From Syntrophaceae bacterium (lineage in GTDB: Bacteria > Desulfobacterota > DTXE01): a stretch of DNA of 6,224 bases. A model generated the notes under the pieces. That model was not told the origin of the DNA. It saw only the letters and a list, made by a program, of their open reading frames with translations, and did no database searches. This document shows, one piece after another, positions 1-6,224 of the stretch. The DNA is taken from contig DTXE01000486.1 in the NCBI GenBank assembly GCA_012962595.1, positions 1-6,224 on the forward strand. Reading direction: 5' to 3'. Made by a program: the position numbers and the translations under genes. Within the stretch, counting starts at the first letter, position 1; each line of letters starts with the position of its first letter.

Positions 1-141
1 AATTTTAAAACACCAAAGGAAATTTTCCTGGTTCATGGGACTCCTGAATCTACAAAAGGGCTTGCTACAAGCATCCACAACACATATGGGTGGTCAGCGA
101 GGCCGGCCAGTTTCAGGGAGCGGATTGTAATTCAGGATTAA
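1..141 (+). CDS. C-terminal end of a beta-CASP/RMMBL metallo-beta-lactamase-fold hydrolase (5' partial)
   Basis: Frame 1 is open from the window edge to a TAA at 139-141 and gives 46 residues. The stretch EIFLVHGTPES (residues 7-17), followed about a dozen residues later by YGW and a short polar tail, matches the C-terminal RNA-metabolising metallo-beta-lactamase (RMMBL) segment of beta-CASP proteins. There the histidine of the 'LVHGEP' motif (H12 here) is a conserved active-site residue. Family members are zinc-dependent RNA endo/exonucleases acting in the cytoplasm. The catalytic HxHxDH motif lies outside the window, so neither activity nor exact subfamily can be judged. It reads in the same direction as argG but is separated by 167 bases, so co-transcription is uncertain. 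The family call rests on one short motif-bearing tail. Confidence 0.72.
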   Translation, partial: NFKTPKEIFLVHGTPESTKGLATSIHNTYGWSARPASFRERIVIQD

Positions 142-183
142 TGCTCAAACAATACCAAATATCAGAATCAGATGACCCTGGGA

Positions 184-197
184 AATGACAAATGACA
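184..197. repeat. Tandem duplication of a 7-base unit (AATGACA x2)
   Basis: AATGACA at 184-190 is repeated directly at 191-197 in the spacer before argG. It lies six bases upstream of the hairpin at 203-235. The unit is too short to assign a role. It could be part of a dispersed intergenic element together with that hairpin, or chance. Confidence 0.5.
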
Positions 198-202
198 AAG
201 CT

Positions 203-235
203 TCCGCCTGCCTCGGCATACGGGCCAGAGGCGGA
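203..235. repeat. GC-rich imperfect hairpin in the argG upstream spacer
   Basis: TCCGCCT (203-209) is perfectly complementary to AGGCGGA (229-235) around a 19-base GC-rich loop, which can itself form a few inner pairs such as GGC 215-217 with GCC 224-226. No T-run follows on the + strand (the next bases are TCAAATCAAG), so it is a poor intrinsic terminator for the upstream hydrolase gene. Its GC content is well above the flanking AT-rich bases, which suggests a mobile palindromic (REP/MITE-like) repeat. A leader attenuator for argG is a less supported alternative. The rest of 142-308 shows no clear promoter: neither -10-like stretch (TATTTT 273-278 or TAGTAT 285-290) has a good -35 partner. 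Confidence 0.5.
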
Positions 236-308
236 TCAAATCAAGCCCAAGGTCCCATGGATTTTTCAGGGATATTTTGAATTTTAGTATTTAGTGCTTG
301 GGATTAAG

Positions 309-1520
309 ATGGCTGAGAAAGGTATTAACAAGGTGGTTCTTGCTTATTCAGGGGGACTTGATACCTCAGTGGCGCTTAGCTGGCTTAGGGAGACCTATGG
401 GTGTAAGGTTATCGCATTTATTGCGGACATAGGACAGAATGAACCATTGGACAGATTAAAAGATAAGGCATTGGCTACCGGTGCACAAAAGGTCTATATA
501 GAGGACTTAAGAGAAGAATTTGTGAGAGAATATGTATTTCCTGCCTTCAGGGCCAACGCCATATATGAGGGAAATTATCTCTTGGGTACTGCTTTAGCCA
601 GACCCCTTATTGCCAAGAGGCAAATAGAGATTGCCAAAAGAGAAAAGGCAGATGCTGTAAGCCATGGCGCCACCGGAAAGGGAAATGACCAAGTAAGATT
701 CGAGTTATCATATATGGCCTTAAATCCCGACATAAAAATCATCGTTCCCTGGAGGGAATGGAATTTTAAATCTAGAACTTCACTTATAAAGTATGCCAAA
801 AAGAAGGGAATACCTCTGTCGGTGACTCAGGATAAACCTTACAGTATTGACAGAAACCTCCTCCATGTGAGTTTCGAGGGAGGCATTCTCGAAAATCCCT
901 GGACAGAGCCACCAGAAGATATGTTTAAGATTACAGTATCTCCAGAAGATGCGCCAGATAAATCTGTCTATATGGAGATCAAGTTTGAAAATGGTGACCC
1001 TGTAGCCCTGAATGGAAGAAAAATGTCTCCGGCAGAGCTCTTATCTAGCCTCAATAAAATTGCCGGCAGACATGGTCTAGGTCGGGTGGATATGGTGGAG
1101 AACCGGTACGTAGGGATTAAGTCCCGTGGGGTCTATGAAACACCTGGTGGAACTGTGTGGAGGATAGCCCATAAAGCTGTAGAATCCATTACCATGGATC
1201 GGGAGGTAATGCACATAAGAGATTCCCTTATTCCCAAATATTCAGAACTTATATACTATGGTTACTGGTTTTCTCCAGAGATGCAATTGATGCAGAAGAT
1301 AATGGACGAGGCTCAGGTCAATGTCTGGGGGACTGCCCGCTTGAAACTTTATAAGGGAAACTGCATAGTAGTGGGGAGAAGGTCCCATAGATCGCTTTAT
1401 CATAGGGATCTGGCTACCTTTGAAGAAGATGAGGTGTATCGCCATAAGGACGCCGAAGGCTTTATTCGTTTAAACGCACTAAGGTTGAAAATCCAAACAA
1501 AACTCAAGGAGGCAATGTGA
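309..1520 (+). CDS. argG: Argininosuccinate synthase
   Basis: ArgG is a cytoplasmic ATP-dependent ligase that joins citrulline and aspartate to form argininosuccinate, AMP and pyrophosphate, the penultimate step of arginine synthesis. The 403-residue product has the usual family length. Visible signatures are the N-type ATP pyrophosphatase P-loop SGGLDTS (14-20), [13 protein letters not shown] (120-132) with the conserved GKGNDQ substrate/ATP-binding core, and YSIDRNL (178-184). The C-terminal YETPGGT region (276-282) is also present. The ATG at 309 is preferred because it gives the canonical start just before KVVLAYSGG and has GGGA at 300-303 upstream. A GTG at 294 in frame would add five residues but has no ribosome binding site. 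The stop TGA (1518-1520) shares one base with the argH ATG. Arginine codons are 21 AGA/AGG out of 28, a useful fingerprint of this genome. The gene looks intact. Confidence 0.97.
   Translation: MAEKGINKVVLAYSGGLDTSVALSWLRETYGCKVIAFIADIGQNEPLDRLKDKALATGAQKVYIEDLREEFVREYVFPAFRANAIYEGNYLLGTALARPLIAKRQIEIAKREKADAVSHGATGKGNDQVRFELSYMALNPDIKIIVPWREWNFKSRTSLIKYAKKKGIPLSVTQDKPYSIDRNLLHVSFEGGILENPWTEPPEDMFKITVSPEDAPDKSVYMEIKFENGDPVALNGRKMSPAELLSSLNKIAGRHGLGRVDMVENRYVGIKSRGVYETPGGTVWRIAHKAVESITMDREVMHIRDSLIPKYSELIYYGYWFSPEMQLMQKIMDEAQVNVWGTARLKLYKGNCIVVGRRSHRSLYHRDLATFEEDEVYRHKDAEGFIRLNALRLKIQTKLKEAM
1506..1512 (+). promoter_or_regulatory. Strong Shine-Dalgarno for argH, inside the end of argG
   Basis: AAGGAGG lies within the last codons of argG and stands seven bases before the ATG at 1520. 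This is ideal spacing, whereas the GTG at 1517 would be only four bases away. It therefore decides the argH start in favour of 1520. Confidence 0.85.
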
Positions 1521-2920
1521 TGAATAAACTTTTGAGAGGTCGTTTTAAGGAAAACCAATCGCCTTCGGTTGAACAATTTACCGCTTCCATTCATATCGAC
1601 AAGAGACTTTATAGGTTTGATATTCAAGGCAGCATGGCGCACACCAAGATGCTTGCTAAACAAGGTATTATCAAGCCAGAGGAGGCCGATCAGATCATTG
1701 AGGCATTGGGAGAGATTTTACGGGAGATAGAAAGAGGGGATTTTGCGTTTGAGAGCAGATGGGAAGACATCCATATGAACATCGAGAAGGCCCTAGTGGA
1801 GAGACTGGGAGAGGTGGGGGAAAAGCTTCATACTGCCCGTAGTAGGAATGATCAAGTTGCTCTAGATATGAGACTATATTTACGTTCAGAGATAAAAGGT
1901 CTTTTAAATCTTATCAATACCTTGATGAGTACCTTAGTTGATGTAGCCAAAGCAAACATAGATGTTATCATGCCCGGTTATACTCATATGCAGCGAGCAC
2001 AGCCCATCCTCTTTTCTCATTATATGATGGCTTATTATGAGATGTTCAAAAGGGATGGAGCGAGACTTAAAGATTGCCTTAAAAGGATCAACGTTATGCC
2101 CTTAGGAAGTGCAGCTCTAGCAGGAACCACCTTCCCCATTGACTCAAAATATGTGGCTGAGCTACTTAACTTCCCAGAAATTGCTTCAAATAGTGTAGAT
2201 GCTGTCAGTGACAGGGACTTTATTATAGAATTTCTGGAAGTGGCCTCTATAATTATGGTGCACTTAAGCAGGCTATCGGAAGAGTTAGTATTGTGGTCTA
2301 CCGCAGAATTCGACTTTATAGAAATCTCAGAGAGCTTTTGCACAGGCAGTAGCATTATGCCACAGAAGAAGAATCCAGATGTGCCTGAATTAGTTAGAGG
2401 AAAAACGGGAAGGGTTTTTGGACACCTTGTATCCTTGCTCACCATAATGAATTCTCTACCATTGGCTTACAATAGGGATATGCAGGAAGACAAAGAGCCA
2501 CTGTTTGACACAGTAGACACCCTTACCAATTGCCTTAAGATCTATATTCAACTTCTCCCTAGCCTTAAAGTCAAAGGCGAGAATATGAAGAAAGCTACCA
2601 AAAGAGGATTTTTAACCGCTACTGATTTGGCAGACTATCTGGTTAGAAAGGGAATGTCCTTCAGAGATGCTCACCTTTTGGTGGGAAGAATTATTAAACA
2701 TGCCATAGAAGAAGGAAAAGAGCTATATGAACTTTCTCTTAACGAACTAAAAGGCCTTTGCCGGCTTATCGAGGAAGATGTATATGATTGGATAAATGTA
2801 GAGCGTTCCGTTGAAAGACGTACCTCATATGGGGGTACTGCCGTAGACAATGTGCTTGAGGCCATAAATCGGGCAGAGAGGGAACTGAAAGAGGCATTAG
2901 GCCAAATCCAAAAACCATGA
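1520..2920 (+). CDS. argH: Argininosuccinate lyase
   Basis: ArgH is a cytoplasmic homotetrameric lyase of the fumarase/aspartase superfamily. It splits argininosuccinate into arginine and fumarate, the final step of arginine synthesis. The 466 residues are close to the usual length of about 460. Conserved blocks are TARSRNDQ (105-112), [10 protein letters not shown] (153-162) with the conserved H156, and the superfamily signature [12 protein letters not shown] (276-287). The serine pair 277-278 in that signature includes the expected general base on the flexible loop. RTSYGGTA (434-441) near the end is also typical of the family. The start is set by AAGGAGG at 1506-1512. The ATG overlaps the argG stop by one base, and its own TGA overlaps the next gene as ATGA, so all three genes should be translationally coupled. 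No frameshift or missing motif is visible. Confidence 0.97.
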   Translation: MNKLLRGRFKENQSPSVEQFTASIHIDKRLYRFDIQGSMAHTKMLAKQGIIKPEEADQIIEALGEILREIERGDFAFESRWEDIHMNIEKALVERLGEVGEKLHTARSRNDQVALDMRLYLRSEIKGLLNLINTLMSTLVDVAKANIDVIMPGYTHMQRAQPILFSHYMMAYYEMFKRDGARLKDCLKRINVMPLGSAALAGTTFPIDSKYVAELLNFPEIASNSVDAVSDRDFIIEFLEVASIIMVHLSRLSEELVLWSTAEFDFIEISESFCTGSSIMPQKKNPDVPELVRGKTGRVFGHLVSLLTIMNSLPLAYNRDMQEDKEPLFDTVDTLTNCLKIYIQLLPSLKVKGENMKKATKRGFLTATDLADYLVRKGMSFRDAHLLVGRIIKHAIEEGKELYELSLNELKGLCRLIEEDVYDWINVERSVERRTSYGGTAVDNVLEAINRAERELKEALGQIQKP

Positions 2921-3984
2921 GGAGGAACTTAAAGGGTATATGCACCTCTCTTGGAGGGTTGATTCTACTCATATGTCTTCTCTCCTGCGGAAAGAAGGGT
3001 TTACCTACCACTCCTAGAGCCATTGCACCCAAACCGATCCAAGATCTGAACTATTACTTTGACAATGGGGATTTAGTTCTAAAATGGAGCATCCCCCATG
3101 AGAACACAGACGGATCAAGGCTAGAAAACTTACAAGGCTTTGTTCTGTATAAAGCTATTATACCTTTTTCCAAGAGAAATTGCCCTACCTGCCCCACGCC
3201 CTTTAGAAAGGTGGCTGATATCGATTTGGGTTATCCCAAAAACGCCAGAGTGAAAGAGGGAATTGTTGAATATGTGGATAAGGATCTCTCATACCAACAT
3301 CAATATACCTACAAAGTCTTTTCCTATAACAGGTATGGTGATTTGAGCAATAGTTCCAATTTGGTTACCCTGAACTGGGATATTCCTCCCTCTCCTCCCA
3401 CTATATTGGGTGTTGAGTCTGGCGATAGGGTGGTGAATATTATATGGGAGCCATGTCTTGACGATTTTGGTAAACATAGTATAGCTGGTTACCGGATTTA
3501 CCGAAGGCTTCAGGATCACTCATATCCTTATAATCCCCTTAATAGTATACTGATTCAAAATACCACATTTGAAGACAGGCATGTGGAAAATGGCGTATCC
3601 TATTTTTATGTGGTTAGGTCGGTCAAAGATGTTGATGGAAGCCTCATAGAAAGTATTAATTCTGAGGAGATAGAGGCAATTCCCATAGATCTGAAACCTC
3701 CCGCTCCACCTAAAGACTTAGTGGCCATTCCTTTTGACTGGGGTATTGAGCTTAGATGGGAGAGAAACAAGGAACCAGATGTTCTAGGTTACTACATCTA
3801 TCGTAGGGCTGAGGGAGAGATTTTTAGCAAGCGTATAAATGACCAGATTGTTACGGAGGTCAGGTACCGAGATAAAAGGGTAAGTCCGAATAATAAATAC
3901 CATTATTCCGTTACCGCGCTGGATAATTCGCCCCAACGAAATGAAAGCCGACCATCGGAAGAGGTAGTTTTGGATTATTATTAG
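2917..3984 (+). CDS. Outer-envelope lipoprotein with LptM-like N-terminus and three fibronectin type III-like domains
   Basis: This is a 355-residue predicted lipoprotein. Residues 1-24 form a type II signal peptide: RR and K at 2-6, a hydrophobic core (12-22) and lipobox LLSC with the lipidated cysteine at 24. The mature start CGKKGLP (24-30) resembles the small lipoprotein LptM/LppL (YifL), often encoded next to lysA. G25 at +2 (not Asp) fits outer-membrane sorting under the E. coli rule. After a Pro-rich linker come three FN3-like beta-sandwich repeats at about 38-157, 158-260 and 261-355, each with a W on an early strand (57, 177, 281) and a Y-rich later strand ([21 protein letters not shown]). 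The first contains a CPTC pair (89-92). No catalytic motif is seen, so a binding or scaffolding role in the envelope is the likeliest inference. The ATG overlaps the argH stop and has no good ribosome site before it; AGGAGG (2920-2925) forms codons 2-3. Expression probably depends on coupling to argH. Confidence 0.85.
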   Translation: MRRNLKGICTSLGGLILLICLLSCGKKGLPTTPRAIAPKPIQDLNYYFDNGDLVLKWSIPHENTDGSRLENLQGFVLYKAIIPFSKRNCPTCPTPFRKVADIDLGYPKNARVKEGIVEYVDKDLSYQHQYTYKVFSYNRYGDLSNSSNLVTLNWDIPPSPPTILGVESGDRVVNIIWEPCLDDFGKHSIAGYRIYRRLQDHSYPYNPLNSILIQNTTFEDRHVENGVSYFYVVRSVKDVDGSLIESINSEEIEAIPIDLKPPAPPKDLVAIPFDWGIELRWERNKEPDVLGYYIYRRAEGEIFSKRINDQIVTEVRYRDKRVSPNNKYHYSVTALDNSPQRNESRPSEEVVLDYY

Positions 3985-3987
3985 CCT

Positions 3988-3992
3988 GGAGA
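3988..3992 (+). promoter_or_regulatory. Shine-Dalgarno deciding the lysA start
   Basis: GGAGA stands five bases before the ATG at 3998. An in-frame TTG at 3995 would lie only two bases downstream and is rejected as the start. Confidence 0.75.
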
Positions 3993-3997
3993 CTTTG

Positions 3998-5254
3998 ATG
4001 CACCATTTTCAATATAGAAATGGGAATCTTTATTGTGAAGAAGTGAAGATTTCAGATATCGCTGAGGAGGTAGTGACTCCCTTTTATCTCTATAGTTATG
4101 CTACCTTAAGCCGTCATTTCACAGTATTTGATGAGGCCTTCTCAAAGCTACCACATATAGTATGTTTTTCAGTAAAATCCAATTCAAACATATCTATCTT
4201 AAGGATATTCGGTAAGCTTGGAGGAGGGGCAGATGTTGTCTCTGGTGGAGAGCTTTACAGGGCACTAAAGGCAAACATCGAGCCTAAAAAGATAGTGTTT
4301 TCTGGTGTGGGTAAAAGCAGGTCAGAGATAGAATTTGCACTTAAAACCGGAGTACTCATGTTTAATGTGGAATCTGAAGGGGAGATGATGGTGCTTAATG
4401 CCTGTGCCTCTACATTGAATGTAAGGGCGCCTTTATCCTTTAGAGTAAACCCGGATGTAGATCCAAAAACCCATCCTTACATAGTGACAGGACTGAAAGA
4501 GAATAAATTCGGGGTGGAAAGCTCAGATGCCCTTCGCCTCTATCTCTTGGCGAAGGATCTTCCCCACATAGAGATAATAGGGATTGATTGCCACATTGGT
4601 TCCCAGGTTACAGAACTTGAGCCATTCGTGGATGCCTTGACCCAACTTAAAAGATTGGTCTTTGAACTTAAAAATAAGGGCATTGAGCTTAAATATGTTG
4701 ACCTGGGAGGTGGTTTAGGTATCACCTATGATCGAGAAGAACCACCTCATCCCAATATATATGCTCAAGCCATTGTAAGCCATTTAGAGGGACTTAACTA
4801 TACTCTCATCTTGGAACCAGGAAGAGTTATTGTAGGAAATGCAGGTATATTGGTAACTAAGGTGCTTTATACCAAAAGACATCTGGAAAAGAATTTTATC
4901 ATTGTGGATGCAGGTATGAATGACCTGGTTCGCCCCAGTCTCTATGGTTCCTATCACACCATTCAGCCTGTAGAGAAGAGGGATCGAGAGATGATTGTGG
5001 CCGATGTAGTTGGCCCAATTTGCGAATCTGGAGATTTCTTTGCTAAAGATAGGGTTCTTCCAGATGTAAAATCTGGCGAACTTCTGGCGATTATGAGTGC
5101 AGGTGCCTATGGCTTCACCATGGCATCCAATTATAATACCAGACCAAGGCCCCCCGAGATCCTAGTAAAGGAAGATAAATTTTTTATAATCAGGGAGAGA
5201 GAAAATTACCAGGATCTGGTCAGGGGCGAATCCATCCCCCAATTTCTTCTTTAG
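3998..5254 (+). CDS. lysA: Diaminopimelate decarboxylase
   Basis: LysA is a PLP-dependent cytoplasmic enzyme of the alanine racemase-fold (fold III) decarboxylases. It converts meso-2,6-diaminopimelate to L-lysine and CO2, the last step of lysine synthesis. The 418 residues match the family. K60 in CFSVKSN is the PLP Schiff-base lysine. HIGSQ (199-203), GGGLG (237-241) and EPGR (273-276) bind the cofactor phosphate and substrate. C342 in GPICESGDFF is the catalytic cysteine contributed across the dimer interface, and Y371 in AGAYG is the usual PLP/substrate-contacting tyrosine. The gene begins 13 bases after the lipoprotein stop, in the same direction, so it is very likely in the same operon. 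Arginine codons are 16 AGA/AGG of 21, matching argG. No dapF-like reading frame follows. The next 245 bases are non-coding. Confidence 0.97.
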   Translation: MHHFQYRNGNLYCEEVKISDIAEEVVTPFYLYSYATLSRHFTVFDEAFSKLPHIVCFSVKSNSNISILRIFGKLGGGADVVSGGELYRALKANIEPKKIVFSGVGKSRSEIEFALKTGVLMFNVESEGEMMVLNACASTLNVRAPLSFRVNPDVDPKTHPYIVTGLKENKFGVESSDALRLYLLAKDLPHIEIIGIDCHIGSQVTELEPFVDALTQLKRLVFELKNKGIELKYVDLGGGLGITYDREEPPHPNIYAQAIVSHLEGLNYTLILEPGRVIVGNAGILVTKVLYTKRHLEKNFIIVDAGMNDLVRPSLYGSYHTIQPVEKRDREMIVADVVGPICESGDFFAKDRVLPDVKSGELLAIMSAGAYGFTMASNYNTRPRPPEILVKEDKFFIIRERENYQDLVRGESIPQFLL

Positions 5255-5282
5255 GAGTGTTTCTTAAATCCTTCCTGCCGGA

Positions 5283-5375
5283 TGACAGGACTCCGAAAAA
5301 ATCCTTTTCGCTCCATAAGATGAAATTTTTGACCCACTAGGACTCGCTCACAGGAGCTTTTTCAGAGCCCTGTCA
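5283..5375. repeat. Imperfect inverted repeat, 18-base arms, downstream of lysA
   Basis: The left arm 5283-5300 (TGACAGGACTCCGAAAAA) pairs with the right arm 5358-5375 at 16 of 18 positions, the mismatches being 5290/5368 and 5294/5364. A 57-base interior separates the arms and contains GCTCC (5310-5314), which could pair alternatively with GGAGC (5353-5357). Immediately upstream, TCCTG (5273-5277) and CAGGA (5286-5290) offer a competing small hairpin. The two mismatches, each a transition between the arms, suggest an old palindromic element such as a MITE or REP-like repeat. A structured 3' end of the lysA transcript is an alternative. No reading frame of note lies inside. Confidence 0.6.
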
Positions 5376-5381
5376 GTGTGG

Positions 5382-5410
5382 TTAACAGCTCTTGGCGAAG
5401 AGGCCGTTAA
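5382..5410. repeat. Short hairpin in the lysA-ctaD spacer
   Basis: TTAAC (5382-5386) pairs with GTTAA (5406-5410), and CTCTT (5389-5393) pairs with AAGAG (5398-5402) around a GGCG loop, with a mismatch and bulge between. In addition, ACAGCTCT (5385-5392) is an exact 8-base inverted match to AGAGCTGT (5473-5480), so this segment could instead pair across the following hairpin. Confidence 0.45.
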
Positions 5411-5458
5411 AAACTGCCATCTGTTTGACCCCGATTCTTCGGGGAAGTTTGGCAGTTT
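5411..5458 (-). terminator. Two-part hairpin, candidate terminator for leftward transcription
   Basis: The outer stem AAACTGCCA (5411-5419) / TGGCAGTTT (5450-5458) is a perfect 9-base pair. It encloses a second perfect stem CCCCGA (5429-5434) / TCGGGG (5439-5444) with a TTCT loop, joined by unpaired stretches of nine and five bases. Read on the minus strand, the stem is followed by a run of five Ts (5413-5409), as in an intrinsic terminator facing the ctaD fragment. On the + strand only three Ts end the stem. The internal loop makes it less typical than a simple terminator, so a repeat element remains possible. Confidence 0.42.
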
Positions 5459-6224
5459 AGGTCTTGAGCCTTAGAGCTGTCCAGAAACTGTGCTTCTGAG
5501 CAAACAACAACGGAACTTCAATATTGATGGAACCTTTGTAAAGCGTCGCCACCCAGTTAAAAACTTTAATGGCCGTTGGAATCGCCACCATAAACGTCAG
5601 GATGGAAAAAATAATAGCCGCAGGACCGCTCATTCCCGAAGTAAACATATGGTGTCCCCAAACAAAATAGCCGATAAACGCAATGGCCATTGTGGAATAA
5701 GCAATGGCTTTATAGCCAAATATGGTGCGTTGGGCAAAGGTTGGGATTATTTCAGAAACAATGCCCATGGCCGGCAAAGCCATGATGTAAACCGCCGGAT
5801 GCGAATAAATCCAGAACATATGCTGATAAAGTATCGGGTCGCCGCCAATGGAAGGGTCGAACAATCCGACACCAAACATGCGTTCGGCAATAATCATCAT
5901 CAGCGTAATTCCGATTACGGGTGTGGCCAGCAATTGTATCCAGGATGTGGCATATAACGACCAGGCAAACAATGGCATCTGGTTGAATCCCATTCCGGGA
6001 GTCCGCAAGCGATGGATGGTGACGATAAAATTCAGTCCGGTGAGGATGGAAGAAAATCCGAGTACAAACGCAGCGAGCACCGTAATACTTACATCCGTCC
6101 CCGTTCGTACGCTATAGGGCGCGTAAAACGTCCAGCCGGTATCGGCAGGACCATCACCAAAAACAAGGGTTGACAAGGCGAAGAGTGCACCAATAACATA
6201 AAGCCACCACGAAAAAAGATTGAG
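5457..6224 (-). CDS. ctaD: Cytochrome c oxidase subunit I, A2-type, internal fragment (no start in window; C-terminal part lost)
   Basis: The minus strand is open from the right edge to a TAA at 5457 (255 residues). It covers about helices III-VIII of a heme-copper oxygen reductase, the membrane subunit that reduces O2 to water and pumps protons. Seen motifs, counted from the right edge: [13 protein letters not shown], then YSHPAVY (140-146) with the CuB-ligand H142 and Y146 of the His-Tyr cross-link. GHHMF carries the other CuB ligands H191 and H192. [10 protein letters not shown] carries the K-channel T217 and K220. YSHP in place of GHPE marks the A2 subfamily, which lacks the D-channel glutamate. 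Similarity ends after VPLLFA (residue 242, near 5499), just before helix IX. The last 13 residues look unrelated, and the helix X heme ligands are absent. Family length is about 520-600 residues. The five arginine codons in the conserved part are all CGN, unlike the operon. The TTG at 6176 is not a true start, since family sequence continues upstream. Confidence 0.9.
   Translation of the reverse strand, partial: LNLFSWWLYVIGALFALSTLVFGDGPADTGWTFYAPYSVRTGTDVSITVLAAFVLGFSSILTGLNFIVTIHRLRTPGMGFNQMPLFAWSLYATSWIQLLATPVIGITLMMIIAERMFGVGLFDPSIGGDPILYQHMFWIYSHPAVYIMALPAMGIVSEIIPTFAQRTIFGYKAIAYSTMAIAFIGYFVWGHHMFTSGMSGPAAIIFSILTFMVAIPTAIKVFNWVATLYKGSINIEVPLLFAQKHSFWTALRLKT
5496..5502. other. Junction where ctaD homology ends
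   Basis: Reading leftward on the minus strand, oxidase-like sequence runs through GTTCCGTTGTTTGCT (ending near 5499) and then stops matching the family. To the left is palindrome-rich non-coding sequence, and to the right higher-GC oxidase sequence. The boundary may be off by several bases because the exact family sequence was judged by eye. It is either a recombination breakpoint or an assembly join. Confidence 0.6.

Noticed and set aside
271..290. sigma-70 promoter for argG
   Set aside because: AT-rich -10-like stretches exist (TATTTT, TAGTAT), but no acceptable -35 lies 16-18 bases upstream.
294..308. GTG at 294 as the argG start
   Set aside because: It has no ribosome binding site and adds five residues that are unlike the usual ArgG N-terminus. 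The ATG at 309 sits right before the conserved start and has GGGA upstream.
1517..1519. GTG at 1517 as the argH start
   Set aside because: It is only four bases from the AAGGAGG. The ATG at 1520 has the better codon and spacing.
2035..2445. 136-residue minus-strand open frame inside argH
   Set aside because: It is antisense to a strongly conserved argH region, including the [10 protein letters not shown] block, and has no motif or ribosome site of its own.
2940..3017. ATG at 2940, well placed after AGGAGG 2920-2925, as a separate small gene
   Set aside because: It opens only a 25-codon out-of-frame peptide inside the lipoprotein signal region, with no support.
3995..3997. TTG at 3995 as the lysA start
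   Set aside because: It is two bases from the GGAGA site, and an ATG follows immediately.
5255..5499. CRISPR array or transposon end
   Set aside because: The repeats are inverted pairs of different sequence, not regularly spaced direct repeats, and no transposase or cas gene is nearby.
5490..6117. Two plus-strand open frames (5490-5957 and 5848-6117)
   Set aside because: Both lie opposite the oxidase fragment, have low-complexity polar composition without family motifs, and are explained as antisense shadows of ctaD.
6174..6176. TTG on the minus strand as the true start of ctaD
   Set aside because: The frame stays open to the window edge and the 16 residues before it ([16 protein letters not shown]) fit the helix III region of the family, so the gene begins outside.

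Overview
The window holds a compact, co-oriented amino-acid biosynthesis operon from a Gram-negative bacterium. It starts with the tail of an upstream gene and ends with a fragment of an oppositely oriented respiratory oxidase gene. The gene order argG-argH-lipoprotein-lysA, the LptM-like start of the lipoprotein (CGKKG after the lipobox), the AGA/AGG-rich arginine codons and the moderately low GC suggest a Desulfobacterota-like ('deltaproteobacterial') genome, possibly a metagenome-assembled one. This placement is an inference from gene style, not from a search.

Layout. Positions 1-141 encode the last 46 residues of a beta-CASP/RMMBL metallo-hydrolase. Positions 142-308 are non-coding and carry a 7-base tandem duplication and a GC-rich hairpin, with no convincing sigma-70 promoter. 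argG (309-1520), argH (1520-2920) and a 355-residue lipoprotein with three fibronectin-III-like domains (2917-3984) are joined by 1-base and 4-base stop/start overlaps. lysA (3998-5254) follows after 13 bases. The chain implies one transcript with translational coupling. ArgG and ArgH carry out the last two steps of arginine synthesis (citrulline + aspartate to argininosuccinate to arginine + fumarate). LysA makes lysine from meso-diaminopimelate. The lipoprotein sits where LptM/LppL-type lipoproteins sit before lysA in many proteobacteria.

Positions 5255-5499 are non-coding and unusually rich in inverted repeats: an 18-base imperfect pair, a short hairpin and a two-part hairpin that could terminate leftward transcription. 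dapF, a common next gene after lysA, is not present.

From about 5499 to the right edge the minus strand encodes the middle (helices III-VIII) of an A2-type cytochrome c oxidase subunit I with the YSHP signature. Its homology stops abruptly before helix IX, so the heme-binding C-terminal part is missing. This segment has higher GC and a different arginine-codon style from the operon. The join near 5499 is therefore either a real rearrangement that truncated ctaD or a chimeric assembly. I see no CRISPR array, tRNA, rRNA, transposase or defence gene, and no clear evidence of a wholly new system. The most interesting points are the LptM-like/FN3 lipoprotein, the ctaD junction and the structured spacer.
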